64,000 nt of DNA. Origin: Berberis thunbergii. Its lineage: Eukaryota > Streptophyta > Magnoliopsida > Ranunculales > Berberidaceae. The stretch covers positions 1 through 64,000 of the forward strand of contig QNQO01010679.1 of the NCBI GenBank assembly GCA_003290165.1. Direction: 5' to 3'. Of this stretch, positions 32,869 through 43,013 are shown one piece after another. The notes under the pieces were generated by a model that was not told where the DNA came from, made no database searches, and saw only the letters and a program-made list of their open reading frames with translations. The position numbers were made by a program, and so were the translations under genes. Within the stretch, counting starts at the first letter, position 1. Each line of letters opens with the position of its first letter.

Positions 32869-34845
32869 ATGGCGGTGATGTCGGCGCCTCCCGCCGCCAT
32901 CCCCCCCATACTGCTAATGGGGGAACCGTAGACGGAGCGGCTAGGCCCTCTTTCGCACAAATTTTGGGAAAAATTCTAGTGGCCGATGGTGTGGAGATTC
33001 CGGTCGAAGGTACTAGATTCCGTAAAGAGGGAGCACCAGCAATTGGCATTACGGCATCGGATGAAATCCGTGGAGAGGTGTTTATGGAAAAACATGTGAT
33101 CGTCTTAAAATTCTCTAGCTACCGCCCTACTTTGGCGGACATTCGAGATTCGATTCACAGAACCTGGGGCATTTTGGGAGATTTTTCGTTGGGACTTCTC
33201 AACCAGCGGCATGTGTTAGTTCATCTACAATCGGAGGAGGAAGCAAAGAAAGTTTTGTCGCGGGATTCCTTTTTGATTTGTGGTGTTCGGTTTAAAGCTT
33301 TCCGTTGGCATGATGGCTTCAGTCTGAAGGAGGACCCGATTTCGGTGCCATTATGGGTAGAGTTGCCTAACTTACCTTTACATCTTTTTCATCCTCCTAT
33401 TTTAAAAGCAATTGTCAATTCTTTTGGTGAGTTTTTGCGAATGGACGACCATTTTATGTTTATCACGCCCGGGCTATGCCCGAGTGTGCGTGGAGATGAC
33501 TTTGGCCGATAAATTACCAAATAGGGTATGGATTGATAGAGCCAATAATAGAGGTTTTTGGCAAAAGATTGAATACCCAGGTTTCAAATATTGTGATTTT
33601 TGTTCTTTGATTGGGCATCAGGAGAGTGATTGTCGCAAGAAGCTAGGCATTAAGGCCGGGGGCCGCGCTCCGGGCATTGGTAAGACTGAGAAGGTCGTCA
33701 AATCACAGGCAGAAAATAATACTATCAGAAAACATTATGTTCCCGTGCTTCGAAAAGAAATATCTGCAAATCCGGAAGCGGGTGTGAGTGGAACAAAAAA
33801 TAGCAAAGGCGAAGAGCTTCCGGAGGGAGTCGTGAACAACAAGCCGGGGGCAATTGACCAAGTAAAGGTGGTTTTGTCAAACACTTTTGAGGCTCTAATG
33901 GAGAATACTGAGGACGAGGAGGTCGTTCCTACGGTACTTCAATCAGCGGGTAAGGAGAATGAGCTTGCTCAAACCGGGGTCAAGTCCGACTCGACGGAGG
34001 AATGTCTACTAGAGGCGGGGTATACAATTTCAGAGATTGACCATGTTCTTGGTAACCCACCAATCCCGGATCCAAATGATAATGAGGTCAATCCGGCATC
34101 ATTGTGTACCCTTCCTAATCATACCGCGGTTTCGCAAATTGTTAGCGAATTTAAAGTTGGGCAGCTCGTGACAGGGAGTAAACAGGTTGAATTTTCAGTG
34201 GAGGGAACGTCTGCGCACTTTGATCTGTCCCAGCCAGGTTCGCCAGTGCCCCAAGTTCAGGAAATGAGGCCCCGTATTCAGGATACGATGCCCCTGTCCG
34301 AGCAAACTGGGCTGTCTCAGACAGATTATAGCACAGAAACAGGGGGTTTTGTGTCCTGTTTTGTTCCAGCAGCGGCGGTGACAGGGTCTGCTGCAGCTCC
34401 TTCTCCCGGCAGGGTACCAGGAAACAGTGTGCTCGCTCCTCCAAATGGTTTGTTGTCGTCTAGTGCTGCTGTCACACAGGATCCACAGGCTGACGTTCAG
34501 GTTCCAATTGCTGCGTCCCAGGCAGCAGACACTGAAATAGAGCAGCAGGACGTCTAGCTTGGACTGCAAGATGCTCGCGGGTTGCCGGCTGAACTTCGCA
34601 AATTGGTGAAGGTGGGTGTTTCATTACGGAAAAAGAAAAAAAAATGAATGTCAATACACTTGAAAGCGCCACTGATAGTGATGCGGCGGAGTCGGATTCG
34701 GACATTGGGCCGGGCACACAAGCTATCAAGGACTTAGCATTGAGAGCACTTTCGGATGCGGAGCGACTGAAAAACGTCAAAACTACGGTTCCTTCGGGCA
34801 CTCGTCGTAAGACGAAGAAGGGTTTGTCTTCCTCCCATGTTTAAG
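32869..34845 (+). pseudogene. L1 ORF1 (DUF4283-like, CCHC zinc knuckle), frameshifted
   Basis: ORF1 proteins of this type are RNA-binding. The ATG at 32869 lies in a different frame from the domain. A frameshift near 32895-32905, by a run of seven Cs, joins them. The DUF4283-like domain occupies about 32945-33425 (PSFAQILGKIL, HVIVLKFSSYR, FKAFRWHDGF). A second shift near 33450 leads into the frame 33460-34557, with RVWIDRANNRGFWQK and an intact CX2CX4HX4C knuckle (CDFCSLIGHQESDC, 33595-33636). A TAG at 34555 follows, then a short frame ending in a Lys run at an A9 tract (34633-34644) and the acidic/basic tail ending RRKTKKG at 34800-34822, overlapping the ORF2 start. Confidence 0.85.
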
Positions 34846-37800
34846 ATGATTGAAAACTTTATGTTTTGGAATGCTCGCGGCGTTGGAAATAGGGCCACGA
34901 GAAGGAGGTTACAAAAGTTGGTTCGGGACCACAATGTCAGAATTCTTATGATTGCGGAGCCTATGATTGATGCTAGTAGATACATGGAGATTGGGAACAA
35001 AGTTAAACTGGGCGGTTTTGCATCTAATGATAGGGTTGGTGGCAAGATTTGGATTTTGTGGGATTCGTCTCTTGCTCTCTCAGTGGTGGACATGTCAGAC
35101 CAGATTATTCACTGTCAGGTAACAGATTCTTCTTCGAGAGTTTTCTTAATTTCTTTTGTTTATGCTAAATGCTCTGTGGATGAAAGAAAGGAATTATGGT
35201 CCAATATGGTTACATTTGCGGCTCACAACGATTCCCCTTGGATGGTTGGTGGGGATTTCAATACTTATCTTCACTCGGGGGAGAAAGTTGGAGGAATTGC
35301 ACCCTCCCTGGCTAGTATGGCTCATTTCTCCGATTGTACTGAAACATGTGGATTAATTGATTGTGGTTATTCGGGTCCTCGTCTTACTTGGTGCAATAAT
35401 AGGCGTGGCCGCGAGCGCATTTGGGCTAGACTGGACCGTATTTTTGTTAATTCGGCTTGGCTGACAGTTTTGGATAATCCTAAAGTTGAACATCTTAGCC
35501 GTACATTTTCTGATCATTCCCCTATGCTGGCATACATGCCCTCTCAACCTAGGATTGGTTTTGCACCGTTTCGATTCTTGGACATGTGGACTACACACCC
35601 GGAATTTCTTGATCTGATTAAGGGAGTCTGGTTGACAGATATGGCCTTCCCCAGACCCCTGGATAGAGTGGCTGCTAAACTTAAATTGATCCGTCGCGCT
35701 CTCATCCAGTGGAACCGGATGGTATTTGGGAATGTGTTTAGCAGGATCCGCGCTCTTGAGGATGAAATGCAACAATGGGAAACTATTTTGTTGGCAGGCT
35801 TTGCTGGTGGTAGTAATAACGGTTTTAATGTTGATGCCAACTGGGACACTAATGCTTGTTGCAATTTAAATCGCTGTCAGGCTGAGTACAGATTAGCTCT
35901 CAAACAGGAGGAGCTTTATTGGATTCAAAAATCCGGTGAAAAAGAGTTTAAGGAGGGGGATGCCTGCACCAAATATTTTTTCGCCTCGACTAAGTCTAAA
36001 CAAAAACGGCGGGCTATTACTAAGATTAATTTACCTTGCGGCAGGACGATTTCGGACCCTGGTGAGATTCTTGTTAATGCCACGGATTTTTTTGCTAATT
36101 TGCTGTCTTCCCAAGGTTCATGTATGGTAGATGCAGAGTTGTTGACTTGTATCCCGAGACTGGTGAATTTCGGGCATTGTGACATCCTGGTCAAACGTCC
36201 TTCTCTGGAGGAAGTTAAAACGGCTGTTTTTGACATCCCTAAGAATAGTGCCCCGGGTCCGGATGGATTTACTGCTGGTTTTTTTCAGACTTGTTGGGAG
36301 ATTCTGAGCATTGATATATGGGAGGCCGCTATTCAGTTCTTTGAGGGGGAAGCGATGCCGGCTTCGTTCTCGGCTAACTTCTTGGCTTTGATTCCTAAAA
36401 CTGAGAATCCAGGTTCCTTTTCTGATTTTCGCCCTATTAGTTTATGCAACGTGATTTATAAGATCTTCAGTAAAATCCTTAGTACTAGATTGGCAGATCT
36501 TTTGCCTGTCCTTATCTCTCCGGAGCAGAGGGCATTTGTTAAAGGCAGATTTATTGGTGAGAATATTGGCCTTGCACAGGAATTGATTAGGGACATTAAT
36601 CGGAAGGTTTTCGGCGGTAATGTGGTTTTGAAAATTGACATGGAAAAAGCCTATGACAGACTGGAATGGAACTTTTTGTTGGCGGTGCTTACAAAATTTG
36701 GCTTTAATGGTAGATTTTGCCATATTATCTCCAATTGTATCGCTTCCTGTGGCTTTTCTGTGTTGCTTCAAGGAGTCTACAAAGGATTTTTTAGATTTAC
36801 CAGGGGTTTAAGGCAAGGTGACCCTCTGTCTCCATTTTTATTTATTATTGCCTCCGAAGTTCTGAGTAGGGGTCTTACCGAGGCTTTTGCTCGAGGTAAA
36901 ATTGGTTATTTCTACACCCCCAGGGCATGCAGTCCTATCTCACATCTCCTCTATGCAGATGATACTCTCATTTTCTTAAATGGCAGAAAGTCTTCTATTC
37001 TGGGATGTATGGACTTTTTAAACAGCTATTGCCAGTCTTCGGGACAGAAAATAAATTCGAGCAAAAGCTCTTTTATGGTGGATGACAGGGCAGATGCAGA
37101 GAAAATTGTAGGATTCAAAACCTACACAGGTTTCTTGTTCCGAGCTGCTCCGTTGAAATACTTGGGAGGGCCAGTTTTTCAGGGAAGAGTCAAAATTGCT
37201 TATTTCGAGGATTTAATTTCCAAAATTCAATCGCGGATTCAGGGATGGAAGGCGAAATTGCTATCTCCGGGAGGCCGTTTAATTTTGATTAAACATGTTC
37301 TTAGCTCGATTCCAATTTATATCCTTAGTACCATGTGTGTTCCTATGAAAGTTGTATCTCGGATTAATAGTTTGTTGGCTGATTTTTTCTGGGGTGATTG
37401 TGAAGGAAAACTGAAGAAAAAATGGGTCTCGTGGTCTACTATTTGTTTTCCTCAGGACGAAAAGGGTCTGGGTGTGAGAGATCTACTGGTGGTGATGAGA
37501 GCCTTCCGCCTTAAGGCACTTTGGCGCCTTCTCACAGGGGATTCTCTTTGGGCTATTTTCATGAGAAGTAAATACTGGTTGCATGGGGTGGCATTGAATA
37601 GTCAGTTGGTGAAAAATGGGTCTTCCCCCTTTTTCAAAGAACTCATGCTTGGCAAGTCTATTATTTTGAGCAATTCACTTTGGCGCGTTGGTCAGGGCAA
37701 TATCAGTTTTTTTGAGGAAAATTGGAATACGGTTGCATCTTTCAGCAGACCGGCGGCCTTGATTGATCAAGGTTTGTGGCCTTCGATACATGAGGTGATT

Positions 37801-39249
37801 TCATCCAATTTTGAATTGGTTAACCCAGAGCTCAGAAATCTAGCTAGAAGACTTTTTGCTGATAGATTACATGGCCAGGAATTTCAGGAGGATGAATGTA
37901 TTTGGGTTCCGAATCAAAATGGGTCTTTTTCTCTTCAGTCAGCTTATGACTTGCTTCGGAGGAAAGGGACGGTCAATAACCTTTATAAATTGATTTGGAA
38001 TGACATTATCCCTTCTAGAATTTCAGTTTTGGTGTGGAAACTACTCCATAGAGGGGTTCCAGTGGATGGGGAGTTATACAGATGCAGTTTCAGTCTGGCC
38101 TCTAGATGTCGATGTTGCACCAGTACACAAAGAGAATCCCTTAATCACTTGTTTTTGGATGGAGAACTGGCGATGCAGGTTTGGCGCCATTTTGAGTTGA
38201 TCTTTGATGTGCATATCAGAAAACCGGCTGAAATTTCCACGACCCTTATCATTTGGTTCAGGCGTGCAAAAATGAGTACTCAAGCAGGTGTGCTATCACT
38301 TCTCACTCCTATGTTCATTTTATGGGAAATATGGAAACAACGATGCAAATGTGTATATGATAATGTTGTCCCTAATCATGCCTTTGTGATTCTGAATATT
38401 CGGCGTAATTTGCTAATAGCTAATAACTTTATAACCCCAAAGAGAGTCAGTTGGCATAAGGCTCCTTTAAGGGCTTTGGGGATACAAGTGATTCCAGTTT
38501 TGAGGAAGCTTAGTAGAATTGTCTATTGGCATCCCCCTCCGCCAGATTTTGTTGCTCTCAATGTAGATGGGTCTTCCTGTAAGAACATGGCTGCTGGAGG
38601 TGTGATAATAAGAGACTCTAGGGGTGTTGGTGTTGTTGGGAAACAAATTTTTTTTTGTGCAGGCTCTAATAATACAGCGGAAATTATGGCTCTAGCCGAG
38701 GGTCTCTGTCTCTGTCTTTCATTGGGTTTTAAGCAGGTGCTTGTTCAGACGGACTCGAAAATTGTTTGTAGATGGTTTAAAGGTAATTTCAAAATTCCGT
38801 GGCATTTGGAGAATATTTTAAAAGAAATCAAGCAGTTGGAGGCGCAATTGACGGTCAATTGCTCTCATATTTATAGAGAGGCCAATGCGGTGGCGGACGC
38901 ATTAGCAACTAGAGCTCAACGAGAGCATAAGATGTTTTTTTTCCTGCTCATGATCTTCCTAGGCGAGTGGCAGGTTTACTACAGCTTGACCGTAATCATA
39001 CGGCTTACATACGCAATGGGGAAGACTAGGCCTCGCCTTATTGGGCAAAGGAGAATTCAAGATCAGACGGATTGCAGGGCACGCTGCTGGGGTACAGAAG
39101 AACCCCTGTTTCTATTTGGTTGTGCAGTACGCGGTTGCTGCGGACTCGTATGGGAGGTTTATGTTTCCGGCGACATACGCTGTGGCTTGTATTGCAGGCA
39201 TTTCGGTTTCTCCTGGCAGTGTTATGTGCGGATATTGCAGAGGAGTTAG
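34837..39249 (+). CDS. L1 ORF2 polyprotein (endonuclease, RT, RNase H)
   Basis: A 1470-codon frame encoding the enzyme that nicks target DNA and copies element RNA. The EEP endonuclease is residues about 4-230: NARGVG at the start, GGDFN at 138 and SDH at 225-227. RT spans about 510-790, with [17 protein letters not shown] and YADD at 706-709. The zf-RVT-like segment is about 1031-1121 with a Cys cluster (SRCRCC). RNase H has D1244, E1282, D1306 and D1354 (NVDGSS, TAEIMALAEG, QTDSK, AVADALA). All catalytic motifs look intact. A T8 run at 38935-38942 shifts the frame after RAQREHK. The alternative frame continues with the family's normal C-terminus (DLPRRVAGL) and stops at 39030. So the last 100 or so residues here are spurious, but no domain is lost. 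Confidence 0.9.
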   Translation: MFKMIENFMFWNARGVGNRATRRRLQKLVRDHNVRILMIAEPMIDASRYMEIGNKVKLGGFASNDRVGGKIWILWDSSLALSVVDMSDQIIHCQVTDSSSRVFLISFVYAKCSVDERKELWSNMVTFAAHNDSPWMVGGDFNTYLHSGEKVGGIAPSLASMAHFSDCTETCGLIDCGYSGPRLTWCNNRRGRERIWARLDRIFVNSAWLTVLDNPKVEHLSRTFSDHSPMLAYMPSQPRIGFAPFRFLDMWTTHPEFLDLIKGVWLTDMAFPRPLDRVAAKLKLIRRALIQWNRMVFGNVFSRIRALEDEMQQWETILLAGFAGGSNNGFNVDANWDTNACCNLNRCQAEYRLALKQEELYWIQKSGEKEFKEGDACTKYFFASTKSKQKRRAITKINLPCGRTISDPGEILVNATDFFANLLSSQGSCMVDAELLTCIPRLVNFGHCDILVKRPSLEEVKTAVFDIPKNSAPGPDGFTAGFFQTCWEILSIDIWEAAIQFFEGEAMPASFSANFLALIPKTENPGSFSDFRPISLCNVIYKIFSKILSTRLADLLPVLISPEQRAFVKGRFIGENIGLAQELIRDINRKVFGGNVVLKIDMEKAYDRLEWNFLLAVLTKFGFNGRFCHIISNCIASCGFSVLLQGVYKGFFRFTRGLRQGDPLSPFLFIIASEVLSRGLTEAFARGKIGYFYTPRACSPISHLLYADDTLIFLNGRKSSILGCMDFLNSYCQSSGQKINSSKSSFMVDDRADAEKIVGFKTYTGFLFRAAPLKYLGGPVFQGRVKIAYFEDLISKIQSRIQGWKAKLLSPGGRLILIKHVLSSIPIYILSTMCVPMKVVSRINSLLADFFWGDCEGKLKKKWVSWSTICFPQDEKGLGVRDLLVVMRAFRLKALWRLLTGDSLWAIFMRSKYWLHGVALNSQLVKNGSSPFFKELMLGKSIILSNSLWRVGQGNISFFEENWNTVASFSRPAALIDQGLWPSIHEVISSNFELVNPELRNLARRLFADRLHGQEFQEDECIWVPNQNGSFSLQSAYDLLRRKGTVNNLYKLIWNDIIPSRISVLVWKLLHRGVPVDGELYRCSFSLASRCRCCTSTQRESLNHLFLDGELAMQVWRHFELIFDVHIRKPAEISTTLIIWFRRAKMSTQAGVLSLLTPMFILWEIWKQRCKCVYDNVVPNHAFVILNIRRNLLIANNFITPKRVSWHKAPLRALGIQVIPVLRKLSRIVYWHPPPPDFVALNVDGSSCKNMAAGGVIIRDSRGVGVVGKQIFFCAGSNNTAEIMALAEGLCLCLSLGFKQVLVQTDSKIVCRWFKGNFKIPWHLENILKEIKQLEAQLTVNCSHIYREANAVADALATRAQREHKMFFFLLMIFLGEWQVYYSLTVIIRLTYAMGKTRPRLIGQRRIQDQTDCRARCWGTEEPLFLFGCAVRGCCGLVWEVYVSGDIRCGLYCRHFGFSWQCYVRILQRS

Positions 39250-39289
39250 GTGGCAGGCCGAGGCTTGGCATGCTGGGTGCTGATGCGCC

Positions 39290-39545
39290 ATGGATGTTGC
39301 GATGATATTGCGACTCAGACCATGTTGCGGATGGCGTCGTGATTCCTGCTGCTGCTGATATTGCGTTGCTGCTTTGTGTGGAGCTGATGCTGCTACTGCT
39401 GTTGTGTGGAGCTGATGATGCTTTCCCTGCTGCTGCTGCGGATGCTGTTGCGCGGAGCTGTTGCGTGGTTGTTGCTGCTGATTTGCTGCTGGTGCTGTTG
39501 CGCGGGTTTGCTTGCTGCAACAGATGCTGCTGATCTTTGCTTGCT
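39290..39545 (+). repeat. GCT/TGCTGC-rich low-complexity tract in LINE 3' UTR
   Basis: A dense run of gctgctg / ttgctgctg units in the 3' UTR of the plus-strand L1. The minus-strand L1 has a related (CAG-rich) tract at 500-710. It creates several short, biased ORFs that are not genes. Confidence 0.7.
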
Positions 39546-40060
39546 GCTATTCTGATTGCTCATCTGTCGCAGCGTTGATTGGAGATTTGGTTTTGGCCTA
39601 TCCGGGGTTTTGTTCGGGTCGCAGATCCGCGCGTGTGTTGCGTGTTCAATAAATGAGATCCTGCTGGATTTGTTAGGGCTGCTAGGCACAGATAGTGAGC
39701 TGAATTCAGTTATCTGATTCTAGTTTTGTTTTGTTTTTCTTCCTTGATTCTAGCTTTTGCTTTGGCTTTTAAACGGGCAAGGTCGTAATGTACTCCCGTA
39801 GTTTTTGTAAGTCATTTTTTTGATAAGTAATCAAGGTCTGGCATTCCATAGTTGCCCCTCCCCACTGGAGGTTAATTTAAAAAAAAAAAAAAAATTCCTT
39901 TACATATTTTTTTAGGTCTATTAAGGGATAAACTTATAAGATCGATATTTTACCAATTGTTGAATCTATTATGTAGGAGATGGAGAAGGTCGAGGCATAA
40001 ACACAAACAAGAGTAGATCATGAGGAGATCATTGCAATCTTAAAGATGAGCCTTTTGGTA

Positions 40061-40546
40061 CACAGTCTCTCTCTACATATACTTAAAGTTCATTACAGAA
40101 TGATACAAATTTGACAGTCTGAATACTAAGCTTCTCCTATTTTTTTTCTCTTACAGAAAACAAACTGATGATTTGGTTGCACCAAGCTGTTAATTTTACT
40201 TAATTTGAATGTGTATGTACGTGATACGGCTAGTGAGGATGATATTGTTGTGCAATGTAATAAATCCGAGGTGGATGGTTTAATTTGTATTTCCTGATTT
40301 GTACATGATGTTTGTCATCAATAAACTGTATCGAAAATCAAAATTACTCCAGTTGATGGTCAATGGAACCAAATTGATATTGATTCACTCTTCTCTTATT
40401 CACACCCATAAGTACCAAAATATTTAGTCCCATGGTATGAAGTGGGATCAATATATTTGTTCCAGGTGACCCGACTTTGATCACTTCTTTATTGGCTTAT
40501 AGTGGGTCAAAATGTCAGTAGAACTGCATTGGCTTAACACCGTGAC

Positions 40547-40550
<4 letters not shown>
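40061..40550. other. CACTA interior after GST fragment
   Basis: AT-rich sequence that could be GST 3' flanking DNA captured with the gene. No conserved coding seen. Confidence 0.4.

Positions 40551-40590
<40 letters not shown>
40551..40590. repeat. (AT)20 microsatellite
   Basis: Forty bases of uninterrupted AT dinucleotide immediately inside the right subterminal block of the CACTA element. Confidence 0.95.
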
Positions 40591-40593
<3 letters not shown>

Positions 40594-40899
40594 CCACGGC
40601 TAAAAACCGTGGCTAAATATTGCAACAGCTAAGAACCGTGGCCATACCTTTCCACGGCTTATAACCGTGGCTAGTACTGGCCACGACTTAAAACTGTGGC
40701 TAACATTTTTGCAACAATTTAGAACCGTGGCTAAATCATCAACCGTCCTCGAGTATAAAACCGTTGCTAATATTTTTGCCATGGTTTTTAGCCGTTACTA
40801 GGGATTTAGCGACTCCTCTACAGCCCACGGCTCTAAGCCGTGACAATGGGTTACCCCGACGGTTCAAAACCGTTGCTAATGGGCATTTTTGGTGTAGTG
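40591..40899. repeat. CACTA right subterminal palindrome array
   Basis: About nine imperfect 18-21-bp palindromes of the form ccacggctaaaaaccgtgg, spaced about 25-40 bases, running up to the terminal inverted repeat at 40887-40899. Likely binding sites for the CACTA transposition protein. Confidence 0.85.
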
Positions 40900-41387
40900 C
40901 TATGATATGTTCTTAAGGGCCCTTTTGAGCTTTAATGGCTTGATTTGTCTTTTTGCGCTTAACGAGTCATTCCTGAATTAAAATACTTGGTCTTCGTGAT
41001 GAGTTATCTTTACCACGTGTATGGTCATGATGTTATTCCGATTCGATGTATCATCAGCTACTTCCCCTTAGTTAGTGAGCATGCTTATGTGGCCACTAAC
41101 TTTATGACTGTTGGACTTTCGACTTCATCATGTATTGCATTTAATTCTATTAACAATAGTTGGTGTGGTTTCTATTCTAATCTCTCATTTGTTTGTTCAT
41201 TTCTGTGCATTTTTTGGGATTTCGTGCAACCATCATGTCTCGCACGTCATTCTATTAGTAGTCTTTTCATTGCTCAACTCTAGAAAATGTGGTGTGATAG
41301 CTGTGTTTATCTTTTTACGCAATCTTTGTGATCCGAGCTTGTTTTTCCCCTTCTATTTCGCTCTCTTGTTTGTGCACTTCCTTTCTC
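40900..41387 (+). promoter_or_regulatory. Upstream/LTR-like region of copy D
   Basis: Resumes the retroelement sequence after the CACTA. Homologous to 17380-17878, and its first part (to about 41060, with ccacgtgta) is repeated at 45380-45557 downstream of copy D. This is what 5' and 3' LTRs would look like. Confidence 0.5.
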
Positions 41388-43013
41388 ATGTCTACTAAGT
41401 ACTGTCAAGGGACTAGATGGTGAAGCACTCGACATCTATGAGGCATTCTTCTTGTCTAAGAAGACCCTGCAAGCTACAATTGAAATCATTCTTGCTGAGT
41501 ACTTATTGTCATCCGATTTTTAGACTGTTCTACGTAGGCATAACGACAGTCCTTGTAGTCTAAAGCCTAGCTACATTACCCTATACCCTGGGTCTTAGGT
41601 TTCCGATTTCGGAGATATTTTGGGATTGCTTGGATGTTTGGGGCATTGCTCCTGCTCAAATGGGTTCCAATAGTGGGAGGGCAATGGTTTCTACTTGTGC
41701 AAAAACCATTTTTTCTGGCATTCCTCTGACTAGTACGGTTTTACACTCTGTGGTAAGACTTGTTGTAAGCAATAATTTTGGTTTTATGCTTCTGTCAACT
41801 CCGGCTACTTTAAATTGCCTGATTGATAGATTATGAGGTCGTTCCGGGTGCCCAAGAAATGGAAGAATTTGCACTTATCAGTTACTATTTTTTGAAGCTT
41901 CCTCGAGCGTAGTAGCTTGTTCATTATGAGTGAAGTGGAACAGGCGGTGCTTACTGAAGCTTGAGCTGCTGACATTGCTCCTCATGTTGGTCCTGTTGGT
42001 ATTAGTGATGCTAGCATTGAAGAGAAAGTAAGCACTGATAGGGTGGTTACGGATCTCAATGCTCCTATTAGCATTGGTGGTGCTGGTTTGGCCACTAGAA
42101 AGAGGAAGCTTCCTAGGCCTGCCAGTCCATCGAAGTAGCTGGCGATAAGCCATGGCAGTGTTTCCAAGAAGAAGCGGCTTGCTAGTTCTTTTTGTGGTAC
42201 TACTCGGACATCTTCTCATCCGAGGTCGTCTAGTAAGGATGATAGGAAGAGGGTCGCCAATCTGCTCAAGATGTTCAGGAGATATATCAAGCCCTGGAGA
42301 GGAGCAAAAATGAGGTGAGCCGTTCGTTGGATGATCGTGAGAAGAGGTGCATTTGCGCCATGTGGTCTGATGATGACCCTCATGTCCTCAATAATAAGAT
42401 GTTTTAGCTTACTATGGAGTGGTCGAAGGATCCGAATACTACGAGGAACATAGCTGACTTTGACTTTAACCCACTATGCGAAAAAAAAAAAGGTCATTGG
42501 TCGTGGTCAAAGTTCTAAGTCTCCTCTTTCCCTATTTGTTCGTCCCACTTTTGCTACTACTACTTTGAAAAGGAAAGGCAAAAGTGGTTTTTCTGTTATC
42601 ACTGCTACTCCGACCGTTCTCCCATCCATTAGGGGTTGGGTTTCAGTTCTTTCTGATCCCCAAGTTCTTCATCCACAGATTGGTTAGAATGAGCCCAACC
42701 CTGAAGACATCTGCATTAAATTGGATGGGAAGTTCAGTTAGTTTACAGATATTGATGTACTAGATAGTGTGCGCAATTTGATCAACGAATGGCACGGGAG
42801 GTCGATTGAGAGGGCTCCAATGCCTGCGGCCTATTAGTCATATCGGCCACAATCTTAAGCAATTGATGGAAGGGATGAATCACCTCACTTATGCTGGGGT
42901 GATGGGGTCGAACTACTAGGATGCACGTGGTCAGGTGGCCACTCTTGGGAAGAAGATGGAGGGACAATTGATGGTGTTTTCTCACGTTTTCCGTCAGTTT
43001 GACATGTTAAAAG

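Larger units (their letters stand above)
32447..39892 (+). mobile_element. Full-length L1-type LINE, youngest insertion
   Basis: A 7.4-kb L1 flanked by the 13-bp duplication AATTCCTTTACAT at 32434-32446 and 39893-39905, with a short A tail. A 5' UTR of about 420 bases precedes ORF1. ORF2 is almost intact. It is the same family as the decayed copy at 35-7354, and its 3' end matches the reverse complement of that copy's 3' end. The clear TSD and long ORF2 indicate a recent insertion. Confidence 0.95.
32068..40060 (+). pseudogene. GSTL: Lambda glutathione S-transferase fragment, captured and split by LINE
   Basis: Lambda GSTs (In2-1 type) are thiol transferases. Present are three C-terminal-domain exons: 32068-32211 (LETAITKFDDGPFFLGQFSL), 32315-32422 (VDTACIPFFQRYARLLLDVK and ITIGRPKLTLWLE) and, beyond the L1, 39974-40060 (EMEKVEA, stop, TQTRVDHEEIIA). 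The thioredoxin-fold N-terminus with its active-site Cys is absent. The L1 landed in the last intron, 12 bases after the GT donor. One in-frame stop replaces a Tyr codon in the last exon. A short direct repeat (gcgtcagatc) lies in the first exon. Confidence 0.85.
25028..40899. mobile_element. CACTA transposon carrying three host gene fragments (Pack-CACTA)
   Basis: Termini are CACTACACCAAAA at 25028 and its complement ending at 40899, flanked by CTA at 25025-25027 and 40900-40902. Joining the flanks restores the retroelement sequence found uninterrupted at about 17380-17410 in unit 1. Subterminal blocks carry many short palindromes of the CCACGG...CCGTGG type. No transposase domain is visible, so it is non-autonomous. 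The cargo is fragments of a Pumilio 24-like gene, a starch synthase 4-like gene and a lambda GST-like gene, all on the plus strand with introns retained. An L1 (32447-39892) inserted later, so the original element was about 8.4 kb. Confidence 0.9.

Noticed and set aside
39038..39689. Ser/Ala/Gln-rich minus-strand ORFs
   Set aside because: Shadows of the GCT-rich 3' UTR of the plus-strand L1.
40591..40899. Regularly spaced palindromes resembling a CRISPR array
   Set aside because: Eukaryotic nuclear context, imperfect repeats, and position next to a CACTA terminus. These are transposon subterminal repeats.
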